64,000 nucleotides of DNA from UBA2206 sp049303905 (GCA_049303905.1 JBAQNP010000020.1:78369-142368); one strand, 5' to 3'; shown: positions 1 through 8,593, numbered from the stretch's first letter. Numbers and translations: made by a program. Notes: generated by a model from the letters alone, not told the origin.

Positions 1-216
1 AACTACATTACACAAAGAAATGCTATTTTAAAATATTCACAAAATGAAGAGAGGCAGCAAAATTCAAAGCCGGACGTCATTGTTTCTTCTGATCGGCCAA
101 TGAGCCTTTCTCAGATGTCCCACATTGCGCCAAAAAAATTCAAATCTCTGCGAAAAAAACCCGAAGTTAATTTGAACGATGTGAGAGAGTTGATAAATCA
201 AACAAAAAATAATTAG
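1..216 (+). CDS. C-terminal fragment of an unidentified protein
   Basis: The first frame is open from the window edge to a TAG at 214-216, giving the last 71 residues of a protein that starts outside the window. The tail is polar and lysine-rich, with a stretch reading PMSLSQMSHIAPKKF, and has no recognisable domain. It ends one base before the next small ORF, so it is probably the upstream member of the mnmA transcription unit. I do not recognise the family and the function is unknown. Confidence 0.55.
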   Translation, partial: NYITQRNAILKYSQNEERQQNSKPDVIVSSDRPMSLSQMSHIAPKKFKSLRKKPEVNLNDVRELINQTKNN

Positions 217-217
217 A

Positions 218-415
218 ATGACGAGAAAAATAAATTTCAATCAAAAAATTCCCACTTCTCATGCATTTCTTGTGATTTTTGTTTTAGGTTTTTTGCTTTC
301 TTGGTTTACAATTTCAGAAGGAAAAAAAATAGTAGAAGATGGAAAAAATTCTCCAGCCTTTAATGTTTCTAAAAGAATGCAGATTAATGATTTAGCAGAT
401 GATAAAAAAAAGTAA
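218..415 (+). CDS. small single-pass membrane protein
   Basis: A 65-residue protein with one hydrophobic segment at about residues 16-29 (HAFLVIFVLGFLLSWF), a short basic N-terminus and a charged C-terminal tail. The layout fits a bitopic inner-membrane protein with the N-terminus in the cytoplasm. It starts one base after the upstream stop and its last 17 bases overlap the start of mnmA in another frame, which suggests translational coupling. No family was recognised. It could be a spurious ORF, but the tight packing on both sides and the clear membrane segment argue for a real gene. Confidence 0.55.
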   Translation: MTRKINFNQKIPTSHAFLVIFVLGFLLSWFTISEGKKIVEDGKNSPAFNVSKRMQINDLADDKKK

Positions 416-1487
416 AAAAGTATTACTTGGAATGTCAGGTGGTGTCGATTCCTGTGTGTCAGCAGTCCTGCTCAAAAAGCAGGGTTTTGATGTTAGGGGG
501 GTGTATTTGTGGATGTGGAAAGTTGACGGGAAAAAAAGTAATACAAAAGCAATTGAAGACGCGCAGAAAATTGCCAAAATCTTGGATATCCCTTTGGAAA
601 TTATCGATGTGCAAAAAAAATTCAAAAAAGAAGTGGTGGGATATTTTCTGAAAGAATACTCAGCTGGACGCACACCTAATCCCTGTATTTTTTGCAATGA
701 AAATTTGAAATTTAAAACGTTGTTTGAAGTGGCGGATAAGTTGGGAATAGATTATGTAGCGACGGGACATTACGCGCTGGCGCGCAAAGTCAAAAGTCAA
801 AAGTCAAAAGTCAAACTTGAGGAAAAATTTCAATACAAATTATTAGAAGCTAAGGACAAGAATAAAGATCAGTCATATTTTTTATATCGGCTGAAGCAGA
901 AACAGTTGGCGAGAATTATTTTTCCGTTAGGGGAATATCAAAAAGAAGAAGTCAAGACATTGGCGAAAAAATTCAAACTGCCGGTTTTTGACAAAGCGGA
1001 ATCGCAAGATATTTGTTTTTTAGCGAATATATCAGTGGAGGAATTTTTAGCAGAAAACATAAAATTGAAAAAAGGGAAAATAGTCAACACGGACGGAAAA
1101 GTTATCGGAGAACATTTAGGCCTTCCTCTTTACACGCTCGGTCAGAGAAAAGGCATAAATATCGGAGGAACTGGGCCGTACTATGTGGCTAAGAGAGATG
1201 CTAAAAGAAATTGCCTTACTGTGACTAACAAAAAAGAGGATTTGTTTTTATTCTCTAAATTTGCTAATATAAATGAGGTAAATTGGATTTCGACTGCGCC
1301 TAAATTGCCAGTCAAGGTTTTGGCGAGAATTAGGTATCGAAGCTCATTAATTCCGGCGACGATAGTCATGAGACGCAAAAAATATGAAATACAATTCGAT
1401 ATCGCACAGCGTGCGGTGACGGCGGGGCAGTCGGTGGTGTTTTATAATAAAAAAGAAGAGGTGGTGGGGGGAGGGGTAGTGTTTTAA
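399..1487 (+). CDS. mnmA: tRNA-specific 2-thiouridylase MnmA
   Basis: MnmA adenylates and thiolates uridine 34 of tRNA-Lys, tRNA-Glu and tRNA-Gln in the cytoplasm. The 362 residues match the usual length. The PP-loop ATP-binding motif SGGVDS is at about residues 13-18, the first catalytic cysteine region is in PNPCIFC (about 92-98), and the second is in the SQDICF motif near residue 203. GQRKGINIGG follows, at the start of the central domain, and a C-terminal beta-barrel is present. The ATG at 399 overlaps the upstream small ORF. The sulfur relay partners are not in the window. Confidence 0.95.
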   Translation: MIKKSKKVLLGMSGGVDSCVSAVLLKKQGFDVRGVYLWMWKVDGKKSNTKAIEDAQKIAKILDIPLEIIDVQKKFKKEVVGYFLKEYSAGRTPNPCIFCNENLKFKTLFEVADKLGIDYVATGHYALARKVKSQKSKVKLEEKFQYKLLEAKDKNKDQSYFLYRLKQKQLARIIFPLGEYQKEEVKTLAKKFKLPVFDKAESQDICFLANISVEEFLAENIKLKKGKIVNTDGKVIGEHLGLPLYTLGQRKGINIGGTGPYYVAKRDAKRNCLTVTNKKEDLFLFSKFANINEVNWISTAPKLPVKVLARIRYRSSLIPATIVMRRKKYEIQFDIAQRAVTAGQSVVFYNKKEEVVGGGVVF

Positions 1488-1551
1488 TTTTTTAAATTTT
1501 TCAAAAATAAAAACCAAAAGGAAGATGGGGAAAAGGGTTTAATTAATATTC

Positions 1552-1612
1552 ACCCTATGGAATAAATTTTGATTACAAAATTATCACGCTGAGGCGTGAT
1601 ATTCCACAGGGT
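1552..1612 (+). promoter_or_regulatory. structured leader with ACCCTR...CAGGGT closing stem
   Basis: Bases 1552-1564 (ACCCTATGGAATA) pair with 1600-1612 (TATTCCACAGGGT) with one G-U pair, and an inner hairpin ATCACGC-tgag-GCGTGAT lies at 1583-1600. The two helices share base 1600, so they abut. The element ends eight bases before the ATG at 1621. The same closing stem, with different bases further in, occurs before the hsdM unit (18617-18650) and before proS (40007-40145). It could be a translational control structure or a mobile palindrome. Confidence 0.5.
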
Positions 1613-1620
1613 AAAATTTT

Positions 1621-1890
1621 ATGTACGGAAATAATGATGCGAGCGATGAGGACAAAAAAAGACAGCTGAATGCTTTGAATATGCAACTGAGTATGCTCGA
1701 TAGTGATCAGAAGAAATTTTCCAATGAAAAAAATATTCTGGAAGCAGAGATTAGAAAAAACAAAATGGACACTGAAAGATTGCGGATTGATTTGAGCGAA
1801 AAGCAAAAAAGATTTGATAAGATAACTTTTCAATTTTTGCAAAATGAAGAGGAGATCAAGAGAATAAAAAGAAAATTAACATCATTATAA
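1621..1890 (+). CDS. small coiled-coil protein
   Basis: An 89-residue, highly charged protein. From about residue 12 to the end it has heptad-like spacing of Leu, Ile and Met among Lys and Glu, so a long coiled coil is predicted. There is no signal peptide or membrane segment. It is followed after one base by another small ORF on the same strand, and the pair sits between mnmA and alaS. The start is placed at the ATG directly after the structured leader. The family is unknown. Confidence 0.55.
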   Translation: MYGNNDASDEDKKRQLNALNMQLSMLDSDQKKFSNEKNILEAEIRKNKMDTERLRIDLSEKQKRFDKITFQFLQNEEEIKRIKRKLTSL

Positions 1891-1891
1891 T

Positions 1892-2140
1892 ATGGCAATA
1901 TCAAAATTAACAAGCATTGTGATTAGGGCGATTAAGGAAGAAAGGATGAAAGAAATAGAATCACAAAAAGGAATTTTCAATTCCGAAAGTAAAATAAAAA
2001 ATATCGAAAGAGAACTAGATAATAAAGGTGTAAATTATATTCCTGAAGCAATACAAAAACTGAAGGAATTATTTGGATCATATGTTAAGGATTGGGAATA
2101 TAATAATATTGAACAGCAAATTAGATATAATGTGAAATAA
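1892..2140 (+). CDS. hypothetical small protein
   Basis: An 82-residue charged protein. The N-terminal half looks helical (KLTSIVIRAIKEERMKE), and the C-terminal half contains GVNYIPEAIQKLKELFGSYV, probably another helix pair. There are no membrane segments or cysteines. It lies one base after the preceding coiled-coil ORF and ten bases before alaS, so the three are probably cotranscribed. No family was recognised and no function is proposed. Confidence 0.5.
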   Translation: MAISKLTSIVIRAIKEERMKEIESQKGIFNSESKIKNIERELDNKGVNYIPEAIQKLKELFGSYVKDWEYNNIEQQIRYNVK

Positions 2141-2150
2141 TTTTTAATTT

Positions 2151-4058
2151 ATGAACGCAAATGAACTTCGTCAAAAATATTTGGAATTTTTCAAAGAACG
2201 AGGACATCAAATTGTGCCGAGTGGTTCTTTGATTCCGGAAAATGATCCGACAACGCTTTTTACTGGCTCAGGAATGCAACCAATGCTTCCCTATCTCATG
2301 GGAGAAAAACATCCTCTAGGAGGCAGGATTGCCGATTCGCAAAAAAGTTTTCGCGCAGGCGACATTGAAGAGGTGGGCGACAATCGACACACGACTTTTT
2401 TTGAGATGCTAGGTAATTGGTCACTGGGAGATTATTTCAAAAAAGAACAAATTGGTTGGATGTTTGAATTTCTCACTAAAGAAATTGGTCTTAATCCAGA
2501 AAAAATTTATGTGACAGTTTTTCGCGGAGATGAAAAACTAAATATTTCCAAAGACGATGAATCAGTGGCGCTTTGGCAAGAACTTTTCAAAGGCGCAGGA
2601 ATTGAAGCTAAGGCAGTTGATTTTGCCGAAAAAAATGGAATGCAAAACGGGCGAATCTTCTATTATCCAGTCGAAAAAAATTGGTGGAGTCGCGCTGGCG
2701 TGCCGGACAATATGCCGTTTGGTGAACCGGGAGGACCGGACAGTGAAATGTTTTGGGATTTTGGAGCAGAACTTGGTCTTCATGAAAAATCCATCTGGAA
2801 AAATGAGCCGTGTCATGTTAATTGCGATTGTGGAAGATTTTTGGAAATTGGGAATAATGTTTTTATGCAATATATCAAAACTCAAACAGGTTTCGAACTT
2901 TTAAAACAACAGAACGTTGATTTTGGCGGAGGATTGGAAAGAATCATGGCGGCGCTAAATGGCAACCCAGATATATTCCTCACAGATATTTTTGCTGGTG
3001 CAAGAAGTGAAATTGAAAAATTATCCACAAAAAAATATGAAGATAATAAAGAAGCTTTTCGAGTAGTTATGGATCATCTTCGCGCTGCGACATTCTTGAT
3101 TGCAGATGGTGCTTATCCTAGCAACAAAGATCAGGGATATTTTGTGCGTCGGCTTATTCGACGAGCAGTTAGATTTGCTCATAAACTTGGAGTAGAAAAA
3201 AACTTCTGTTCTGATATTGCTAAAATTTACATTGAGTATTATCAAGATGCTTATTCGGATTTATTGGAGAAGTCGGAAAATATTTTTGAAGAATTGGAAA
3301 AAGAGGAAGATAAATTTAGAAAGACACTAGAAAAAGGATTATCAGAAATCAATAAATTTAAAATAGACGATGTTGTTTCTAAGTCGTCAATAGATAATAT
3401 TGAACTTATCCCAGGAGATGACAACACTAAGGCGGATAAATTATTTGAATTATATACTACTCATGGTTTTCCAGTTGAGCTTGCAATAGAGGAGCTTAAG
3501 AAAAAAAATATCTTAATAAATCAAAATACTATTAGCTTATTCGAGGATAGAGTAAAACAACATCAGGAACTTTCTCGTACAGCGAGTGCTGGAAAATTCA
3601 AGGGCGGACTAGCTGATCACAGTGAAAAAATAACCGCACTTCATACCGCGACGCATTTGATGCTGGCGGGATTGCGAAAGGTCCTTGGTGAGAATGTTCA
3701 TCAAAAAGGATCTAATATTACGGAAGAGAGAATCAGATTTGATTTTTCCTATTCGGACAAAATGACTGACGAACAAAAAAAAGCCGTGGAGGAATATGTA
3801 AACGAAGCGATCAATTCCAAGACTGATGTTGTGATGGAGGAAATGACACTGGAAGAGGCACGCGAAAAGGGAGCCGAAGGGGCATTTGAAAATAAATATG
3901 GTGAGAGAGTGAAGGTGTATTCAATTGCTGGATTTTCCAAAGAAATTTGTGGCGGTCCGCACGTTGCCAACACCGGCGATATCAAGGGCGTTTTCAAAAT
4001 CAAAAAAGAAGAAAGTTCTTCTGCTGGTGTGCGAAGGATTAAGGCGGTGGTGGAGTAA
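2151..4058 (+). CDS. alaS: alanyl-tRNA synthetase, short form
   Basis: AlaRS charges tRNA-Ala and edits Ser/Gly mischarging. The catalytic class II core starts at residue 1 (NELRQKYLEFFKERGHQIVPSGSL). The second-domain editing signature HTATHLMLAG (HxxxH) is near residue 500, with the paired CGGPHVANTG (CxxxH) close to the C-terminus. The protein stops about 25 residues after that motif, at 635 residues. Typical bacterial AlaRS is about 870 residues, so the oligomerisation/C-Ala (DHHA1) region is absent. The stop is clean, with no visible frameshift into the following DNA, so this looks like a native compact form. Confidence 0.93.
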   Translation: MNANELRQKYLEFFKERGHQIVPSGSLIPENDPTTLFTGSGMQPMLPYLMGEKHPLGGRIADSQKSFRAGDIEEVGDNRHTTFFEMLGNWSLGDYFKKEQIGWMFEFLTKEIGLNPEKIYVTVFRGDEKLNISKDDESVALWQELFKGAGIEAKAVDFAEKNGMQNGRIFYYPVEKNWWSRAGVPDNMPFGEPGGPDSEMFWDFGAELGLHEKSIWKNEPCHVNCDCGRFLEIGNNVFMQYIKTQTGFELLKQQNVDFGGGLERIMAALNGNPDIFLTDIFAGARSEIEKLSTKKYEDNKEAFRVVMDHLRAATFLIADGAYPSNKDQGYFVRRLIRRAVRFAHKLGVEKNFCSDIAKIYIEYYQDAYSDLLEKSENIFEELEKEEDKFRKTLEKGLSEINKFKIDDVVSKSSIDNIELIPGDDNTKADKLFELYTTHGFPVELAIEELKKKNILINQNTISLFEDRVKQHQELSRTASAGKFKGGLADHSEKITALHTATHLMLAGLRKVLGENVHQKGSNITEERIRFDFSYSDKMTDEQKKAVEEYVNEAINSKTDVVMEEMTLEEAREKGAEGAFENKYGERVKVYSIAGFSKEICGGPHVANTGDIKGVFKIKKEESSSAGVRRIKAVVE

Positions 4059-4063
4059 TTTCT

Positions 4064-4256
4064 CTTTACTTTTTCTTTCCGCAAGAAAAAGTAACAAAAA
4101 GAACTCTCAGCTGAGCTCACGTGCCAATAAATTCTTTGTTTGTCGGCTAAAATTTATAATTCGGTCCGACCAAATGCGTCGGGCCTCAAACAAAATAAAT
4201 TTCTTAACTCAGACTCACTCGAATTTATAGTGGCACGTTTCGCAAGGCTGAAATTT
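4064..4256 (+). repeat. dispersed structured repeat, copy A (right end missing)
   Basis: This copy starts directly after alaS. It begins with a hairpin (TTACTTTTTCTT and AAGAAAAAGTAA around 4066-4093). A central stem pairs GTGCCA+TAAATTC at 4121-4134 with GAATTTA+TGGCAC at 4221-4236. Copy B at 38315-38570 has the same order of blocks but GTACTCC paired with GGAGTAC at the equivalent stem. Copy A lacks the right terminal hairpin present in copy B; its end is followed within 100 bases by an IS30 element. Confidence 0.7.
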
Positions 4257-4327
4257 AATATAAAATATAAGATACAAAAGTTTAAATAAGAGGTTGAAGT
4301 TTATTGATAAAATTTGAAGAGTGGATA

Positions 4328-4349
4328 AAAAAGGCTAAACTAAGCCTTT
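4328..4349 (-). terminator. terminator for the IS30 transposase
   Basis: On the minus strand AAAGGCT-tagttt-AGCCTTTTTT forms a short stem followed by a T run, just beyond the transposase stop and just outside the left end of the element. Confidence 0.55.
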
Positions 4350-5471
4350 CCTGAATTCAACAATCTAACGCAACACCTGTCTTCTGATAAAATACCTCAT
4401 ACGGAGTAAAACCGCAATGTCTTTTTCGTGGACGACTATTGATTAAATATTCAACCTGAGAAATTTCCTGAGCGGATATTTTTTCAAAATCAGTTTTCTT
4501 AGGAAAGTATCTGCGAAACAACCCATTGGCATTTTCATTAGAGCCTCTTTCTTGCGAACAATACGGATGAGCGAAAAAACAGGAAAGATTAAGTTTTTCT
4601 TCAACTGTTTCATAATCAAGATTTTCTGTTCCTCTGTCGCGTGTTAAAGTTTTTCTAAACTCTACGGGAATATTTTTTAAACGATCAATCAAAACCTTAT
4701 CACATTCCTTGGTAGTTCCATTGATTGCTTTTCCGAAAAATACAAGACCGCTCACTCTTTCATTAACACTCTTTATTCTGAATTTACTTTCACGAGAAAC
4801 TAAGGTGTCATCTTCCCAATGACCGATAGTTTTTCTTTCTAAGACTTCCTCTGGTCGTATCTCTATGGAAGGCAAGGTTGAATTTCTTTCTAATTTTTGG
4901 GCTTTACGCAAGCCCTTTTTCTGTCTACGCTTATGTCGACGAGTTAAATATTTTCTTAAATCTTCACAGCCTCTCTTAATCGCTCCATTGCCTCGTCTGT
5001 GTATTTTAGAATAAACGAATTGATAAATAGCTTCATAAGAAATTCTCATTTTCTTATCATTTGGATAATCAATTGGCAAACGCAATTTTATTTGTTCGGG
5101 AGACCAACCCAATTTTAGTTTTTTAGTAGTGTAATCTTTCAGCGGTTCGTAATTGAATTTACTTTCCCTTCCTTGATTCTTGCGATTATTTTCAGATTTT
5201 TTCTGGGCTCTATCGGCATTGTATTTTCCTCTGCCAATTCTTGGCTTCCCATCTATCTCTCGACTGACTGCGGACTTGGGTCTGTTTAGCTCCTCAGCTA
5301 TCTCTGACATCAATTTTTTGTCTATACAGTACCTATTTTCAATGATTACTCTTTCTTTGTAAACTATACGTTTGAATGTTTTGAGTCCGCCGGCTCTTTT
5401 TTGTAATTTATTCATACACTTCATTTTATATTATTTTTAATGAAGTGTTGCAATTATTTCTTGAACTCGGG
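4350..5471 (-). mobile_element. IS30-family insertion sequence
   Basis: A complete IS30-type transposase gene is bounded by imperfect 27-base inverted repeats. The left repeat is 4350-4376 (CCTGAATTCAA...GCAACAC) and the right repeat is 5445-5471 (reads CCCGAGTTCAA...GCAACAC on the minus strand), matching at about 19 of 27 positions. The bases flanking each end are TTT, consistent with a short target duplication but not distinctive in this AT-rich setting. The element lies between dispersed repeat copy A and a lipoprotein gene whose promoter begins 11 bases outside the right end. Confidence 0.75.
4357..5424 (-). CDS. IS30-family transposase
   Basis: A 355-residue transposase, a normal length for the family. 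The N-terminus carries an IS30-type HTH (KKLMSEIAEELNRPKSAVSREI). The DDE catalytic core is visible: first Asp in GHWEDDT near residue 207, second in TRDRGTE near 265, and the Glu in QERGSNENANGLFR near 295. These residues are intact, so it is probably functional. The stop lies within the left inverted repeat. Met 1 and Met 4 are both possible starts. It moves the element by cut-and-paste or circle-intermediate transposition. Confidence 0.93.
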   Translation of the reverse strand: MKCMNKLQKRAGGLKTFKRIVYKERVIIENRYCIDKKLMSEIAEELNRPKSAVSREIDGKPRIGRGKYNADRAQKKSENNRKNQGRESKFNYEPLKDYTTKKLKLGWSPEQIKLRLPIDYPNDKKMRISYEAIYQFVYSKIHRRGNGAIKRGCEDLRKYLTRRHKRRQKKGLRKAQKLERNSTLPSIEIRPEEVLERKTIGHWEDDTLVSRESKFRIKSVNERVSGLVFFGKAINGTTKECDKVLIDRLKNIPVEFRKTLTRDRGTENLDYETVEEKLNLSCFFAHPYCSQERGSNENANGLFRRYFPKKTDFEKISAQEISQVEYLINSRPRKRHCGFTPYEVFYQKTGVALDC

Positions 5472-5481
5472 TTTTTTCGGT

Positions 5482-5510
5482 TTGACAAAAGCCTAATTCT
5501 ATGCTACAAT
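5482..5510 (+). promoter_or_regulatory. sigma-70-type promoter
   Basis: TTGACA at 5482-5487 and TACAAT at 5505-5510 are separated by exactly 17 bases. It lies just outside the right end of the IS30 element and drives the lipoprotein gene, leaving a leader of about 130 bases. Confidence 0.75.
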
Positions 5511-5649
5511 TTATAGTCAAGAATCGTACATTAAAAATCCAACCAAAACTCGATTGCCCGGTTTTTGCCTTTAGTTAGTGATCTAATTTGAGGCAGAAAT
5601 CGGGTAATTGAATTAATTTTATAAATTTATATTTTGGAGGAATTTGAAT

Positions 5650-5871
5650 ATGAGGAAAATATGGCTTATTATTATTCTGTCGATTTTTGTTTCTGGGTGT
5701 GCAATGAGTATTGGCACCCAGAAACTGGATAAATTTTCTGGTGTCGCTATGAATATCGGTGACCAGGAAATTTCTGATTCTAATGGTGTCGCCTGTAATA
5801 TTGGGCGGCAAAAAATTAAAAAGCTTAAGGGAGTTGCTCTGAACATTGGGCAACAGGAGGTTAAAAAATGA
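5650..5871 (+). CDS. small repeat lipoprotein
   Basis: A 73-residue exported protein. The signal sequence MRKIWLIIILSIFVSGC ends in a lipobox (VSGC), so the mature protein would be a lipid-anchored chain of about 57 residues. This carries three similar units built on GVAMNIG.QEI / GVACNIG.QKI / GVALNIG.QEV, about 22 residues apart, resembling a short beta-solenoid. The ATG at 5650 is preferred over the upstream TTG because GGAGG at 5636-5640 is nine bases ahead. A strong promoter precedes it and a terminator follows. The function is unknown. Confidence 0.75.
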   Translation: MRKIWLIIILSIFVSGCAMSIGTQKLDKFSGVAMNIGDQEISDSNGVACNIGRQKIKKLKGVALNIGQQEVKK

Positions 5872-5878
5872 AATTATT

Positions 5879-5918
5879 AAGAGGGTTCGCGTTGTCGTAT
5901 CGCGTGGGCCCTCTTTTT
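5879..5918 (+). terminator. terminator after the lipoprotein gene
   Basis: AAGAGGG at 5879-5885 pairs with CCCTCTT at 5909-5915, followed by TTT. The interior contains a further GCG/CGC pairing. Confidence 0.75.
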
Positions 5919-6029
5919 GCGTCTCGATTCTTGCAAACAACTAATAATAATGCTAAATTTAGGATAATAGTAGTGATGCGCCTGCTTGCCGGTAGGCAGG
6001 AATATACGAATAAAAATTAAAAATAGTTT

Positions 6030-6371
6030 ATGAAAATAGTCGAAGAAAAAATAACATTGGAAGAATTGAAAGAAATGTCTGGGAAAATGTTTGGAAATCT
6101 GGTGAAAGCGGTGGTGGATATTGAAAAGGGAGTTATGGCAGTAGACGCTGGTTTGCATGCTGATGAAGAAACATTACTTCTTGAAAATGGTTCCGAACAA
6201 AAAAATCTCTGGGGAATAAATCTTTATCCAGATTTGATCGGGGATGATTTTGTGGAGTTTGATTCAATGATAAATTTGCGACCATCGCAAAATAATCGCA
6301 GTCGCGGAGTAGATGACGCGGAAATTCAAAAGAAGATAATAGAAATAGTTGATAAATTAGTAAAAAAATAA
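6030..6371 (+). CDS. DUF5674 family protein
   Basis: A 113-residue soluble protein with the conserved features of DUF5674 as I know the family: the region FGNLVKAVVDIEKGVMAVDA, the acidic block LHADEETLLLENGS, WGINLYPDL, and RPSQNNRSRGVDD near the C-terminus. This family is common in CPR bacteria and cyanobacteria and has no assigned function. A conserved hypothetical lies six bases downstream, followed by tyrS 22 bases later, so the three probably form one transcription unit. Confidence 0.75.
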   Translation: MKIVEEKITLEELKEMSGKMFGNLVKAVVDIEKGVMAVDAGLHADEETLLLENGSEQKNLWGINLYPDLIGDDFVEFDSMINLRPSQNNRSRGVDDAEIQKKIIEIVDKLVKK

Positions 6372-6377
6372 ATCAAT

Positions 6378-6704
6378 ATGCAACATACTGACTTAACAAA
6401 CGAACGATGGCAAAATTTTTCTTTTTTTGAACAAATGGCAAATGTCGGCAGTGAGGTTGAACGAACTATAAAATGGAAAAATAAGGAAAATTTGGAATAT
6501 AGCCGAATGGCCTTTGAGCGAGCGCTGGAACTCCTAGATCTCACAATTTCTGATCCAAAAAACAAAAAAAGATTGAAAGAGATATTGCGAGTGCGAGAAG
6601 TTTTGGCGGATTATTTTGCATTTCAAAATGAATATAAATCGACTGACAAAAGCTGGCAAAACTATTTTTATTCTTTTAATTTCGCAGCACGCTTGGGAAT
6701 TTAA
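6378..6704 (+). CDS. conserved hypothetical protein
   Basis: A 108-residue, probably all-helical soluble protein. Notable segments are FFEQMANVGSEVERTIKWKN near the N-terminus, SRMAFERALELLDLTISDPKNKKRLKE in the middle, and a C-terminal region rich in Phe and Tyr. I believe similar proteins occur in other CPR genomes, but I do not know a function. It lies six bases after the DUF5674 gene and 22 before tyrS, which suggests cotranscription. Confidence 0.7.
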   Translation: MQHTDLTNERWQNFSFFEQMANVGSEVERTIKWKNKENLEYSRMAFERALELLDLTISDPKNKKRLKEILRVREVLADYFAFQNEYKSTDKSWQNYFYSFNFAARLGI

Positions 6705-6726
6705 TAAAAATTAAAAATTTAATTTT

Positions 6727-7935
6727 ATGGCAAAAGTTATAACTGATGAAAAGTTGGTGGATGAATTATTAGAAAGAGGAACAGAAGAAGTGATAGTGAA
6801 AGAGCATTTGAAAAAAAGAATGATGGCGGGAGAAAAATTGAGAATAAAATTGGGAATAGACCCAACCGGTTCTGTTTTGCATTTAGGACACGCGGTTGTT
6901 TTGAAAAAAATGAAACAATTTCAAGATTTGGGACACCAAGTGATTTTTTTGATTGGTGATTTCACGGCAAAAATTGGTGATCCGACGGGACGCTCATCAG
7001 CCAGAAAACCTCTCACCGATGAGGATGTAAAGAAAAATATGGAGAGTTATCAAAAACAAGCGGGCATCATGTTGGATATGGAAAAAGTAGAAGTGCGATA
7101 TAATTCGGAGTGGCTGGCAAAACTAAGTTTCAAAGAATTAATTGTGCTAACTTCAAAAATCACTTATGCGCAAATGGCACAACGTGCGGATTTTAAGGAA
7201 AGGATAAAAAATGATATCGATCTTAGTATGCAAGAATTTATGTATCCGGCAATGCAAGGATATGACAGTGTAGTTCTCAGGGCGGATGTTGAATTAGGAG
7301 GCACTGATCAAAAATTTAATTTACTCATGGGGCGACAATTACAAAAAAGATATGATCAAGAGCCACAAGATGTCCTTACTTGTCCACTTTTGGAAGGTCT
7401 TGGCGGAATAGATAAAATGAGCAAGAGCTTGAATAATTATATTTCTCTCACGGAAGAATCTAATTCCATGTTTGGAAAAATAATGTCATTAGCTGATGAA
7501 TTGATTATAAGATATTTTGAATTGTGCACGGAGATTTCAATGGATGAAATTGAAAAAATAAAGAAAGATTTGAAAGATGGTAAAGTCAATCCACGAGATG
7601 TGAAAATAAAACTTGCACATGAAATAACCAAGATTTATCACGGGGAAGAAAAAGCCAATGAAGCTAAAGAATATTTTGAAAAAGTTATTTCTAGAAAAGA
7701 AACGCCAGATGAAGTTGCTCCATCTCCAGCACCACCAGAAACTAAACTTATTGATTTAATGATTAAGGAGGGCTTAGCTGAGAGTAATGGCGATGCTAAA
7801 AGAAAAATTGAACAAGGGGGAGTTTCACTGAATGGAGAAATCATAAAAGATATTCAAACCAAAATTTCCAAAGTTATGGATGGAAAAATTTTGAAAGTTG
7901 GGAAAAGAGAATTTCGAAAGATTGTTGTGAGATAG
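6727..7935 (+). CDS. tyrS: tyrosyl-tRNA synthetase
   Basis: TyrRS charges tRNA-Tyr. The 402 residues match the bacterial class Ic enzyme. The HIGH-type motif appears as HLGHA (about residues 53-57) and the KMSKS loop is intact in GIDKMSKSLNNY near residue 230. The tyrosine-pocket region (GGTDQKFN) precedes it. The C-terminus carries an S4 RNA-binding domain (LIDLMIKEGLAESNGDAKRKIEQGGVSLNGE) that binds the anticodon arm. The matching tRNA-Tyr(GUA) gene is at 32714. No T-box leader is visible; the 22 bases upstream belong to the preceding operon. Confidence 0.95.
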   Translation: MAKVITDEKLVDELLERGTEEVIVKEHLKKRMMAGEKLRIKLGIDPTGSVLHLGHAVVLKKMKQFQDLGHQVIFLIGDFTAKIGDPTGRSSARKPLTDEDVKKNMESYQKQAGIMLDMEKVEVRYNSEWLAKLSFKELIVLTSKITYAQMAQRADFKERIKNDIDLSMQEFMYPAMQGYDSVVLRADVELGGTDQKFNLLMGRQLQKRYDQEPQDVLTCPLLEGLGGIDKMSKSLNNYISLTEESNSMFGKIMSLADELIIRYFELCTEISMDEIEKIKKDLKDGKVNPRDVKIKLAHEITKIYHGEEKANEAKEYFEKVISRKETPDEVAPSPAPPETKLIDLMIKEGLAESNGDAKRKIEQGGVSLNGEIIKDIQTKISKVMDGKILKVGKREFRKIVVR

Positions 7936-7942
7936 AAAGGCC

Positions 7943-7970
7943 TTGCATTTTTTTCAAATTTGTGTAAAAT
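7943..7970 (+). promoter_or_regulatory. probable promoter for speD
   Basis: TTGCAT at 7943-7948 and TAAAAT at 7965-7970 are 16 bases apart, about 110 bases before the speD start. This is a moderate match. Confidence 0.45.
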
Positions 7971-8079
7971 TATCTTAGTTAATTAATAATTAAAAAGCTG
8001 GATAGTATTTTAGGTTTTTTTTCACTTCATATTAACTTTTATATGGGGTTTACTATTTGGCTAAATATGAAAAGAAGAG

Positions 8080-8523
8080 ATGGCAGAGAAAAAAAAATCA
8101 GTCGGTAAGAAAAATGCCAAGACAATTAATTTTGGATTGCATCTCACTCTTGACGGCTACGGTGGAAATCCGGACAAGTTAAATGATGGGAAGCTCGTGA
8201 AAAAAATTCTCGATGAGCTCCCAGGAAAAGTAGGCATGCATAAAATTTATGGACCAGTGACGATGGATTGTCCCGAATTCAATGAAAAGGATTCTGGTGG
8301 ACACAGCGGTTTCGTGATGATCGCCGAGAGTCACATCAGTTGTCACACTTTCCCGTGGCGGAAATTTGTGAGCATAGATGTGTATACTTGCGGAAGTTCA
8401 ATGGATAAAAAGTTTATCGTGAACTATTTCAAAAAAGCGTTTGAACTCAAAAAAGTGGAATTGAACTTCATAAAACGCGGAACAAAATTTCCAGCCAAGG
8501 ATTTGGTAGCGAAAGAAAAATAA
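8080..8523 (+). CDS. speD: S-adenosylmethionine decarboxylase proenzyme
   Basis: SpeD makes decarboxylated SAM, the aminopropyl donor for spermidine. The 147-residue chain is the short bacterial form plus a lysine-rich N-terminal extension of about 15 residues. The processing and active-site region AESHISCHTFPW is near residues 84-95; the serine in ESH is expected to become the pyruvoyl group after self-cleavage. The Cys in DVYTCGSS is the usual proton donor. No spermidine synthase is in the window. The gene has its own promoter and a terminator 13 bases after the stop. Confidence 0.9.
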   Translation: MAEKKKSVGKKNAKTINFGLHLTLDGYGGNPDKLNDGKLVKKILDELPGKVGMHKIYGPVTMDCPEFNEKDSGGHSGFVMIAESHISCHTFPWRKFVSIDVYTCGSSMDKKFIVNYFKKAFELKKVELNFIKRGTKFPAKDLVAKEK

Positions 8524-8535
8524 GCTTGAATATAT

Positions 8536-8577
8536 AAAAAAAGCGAGGTTGCTCTTAAGCAAGACCTCGCTTTTTGT
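8536..8577 (+). terminator. bidirectional terminator
   Basis: AGCGAGGT at 8542-8549 pairs with ACCTCGCT at 8564-8571, with A-rich and T-rich flanks. It can end speD on the plus strand and the small membrane protein gene on the minus strand. Confidence 0.85.
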
Positions 8578-8593
8578 TTTTGAAAATATATCC

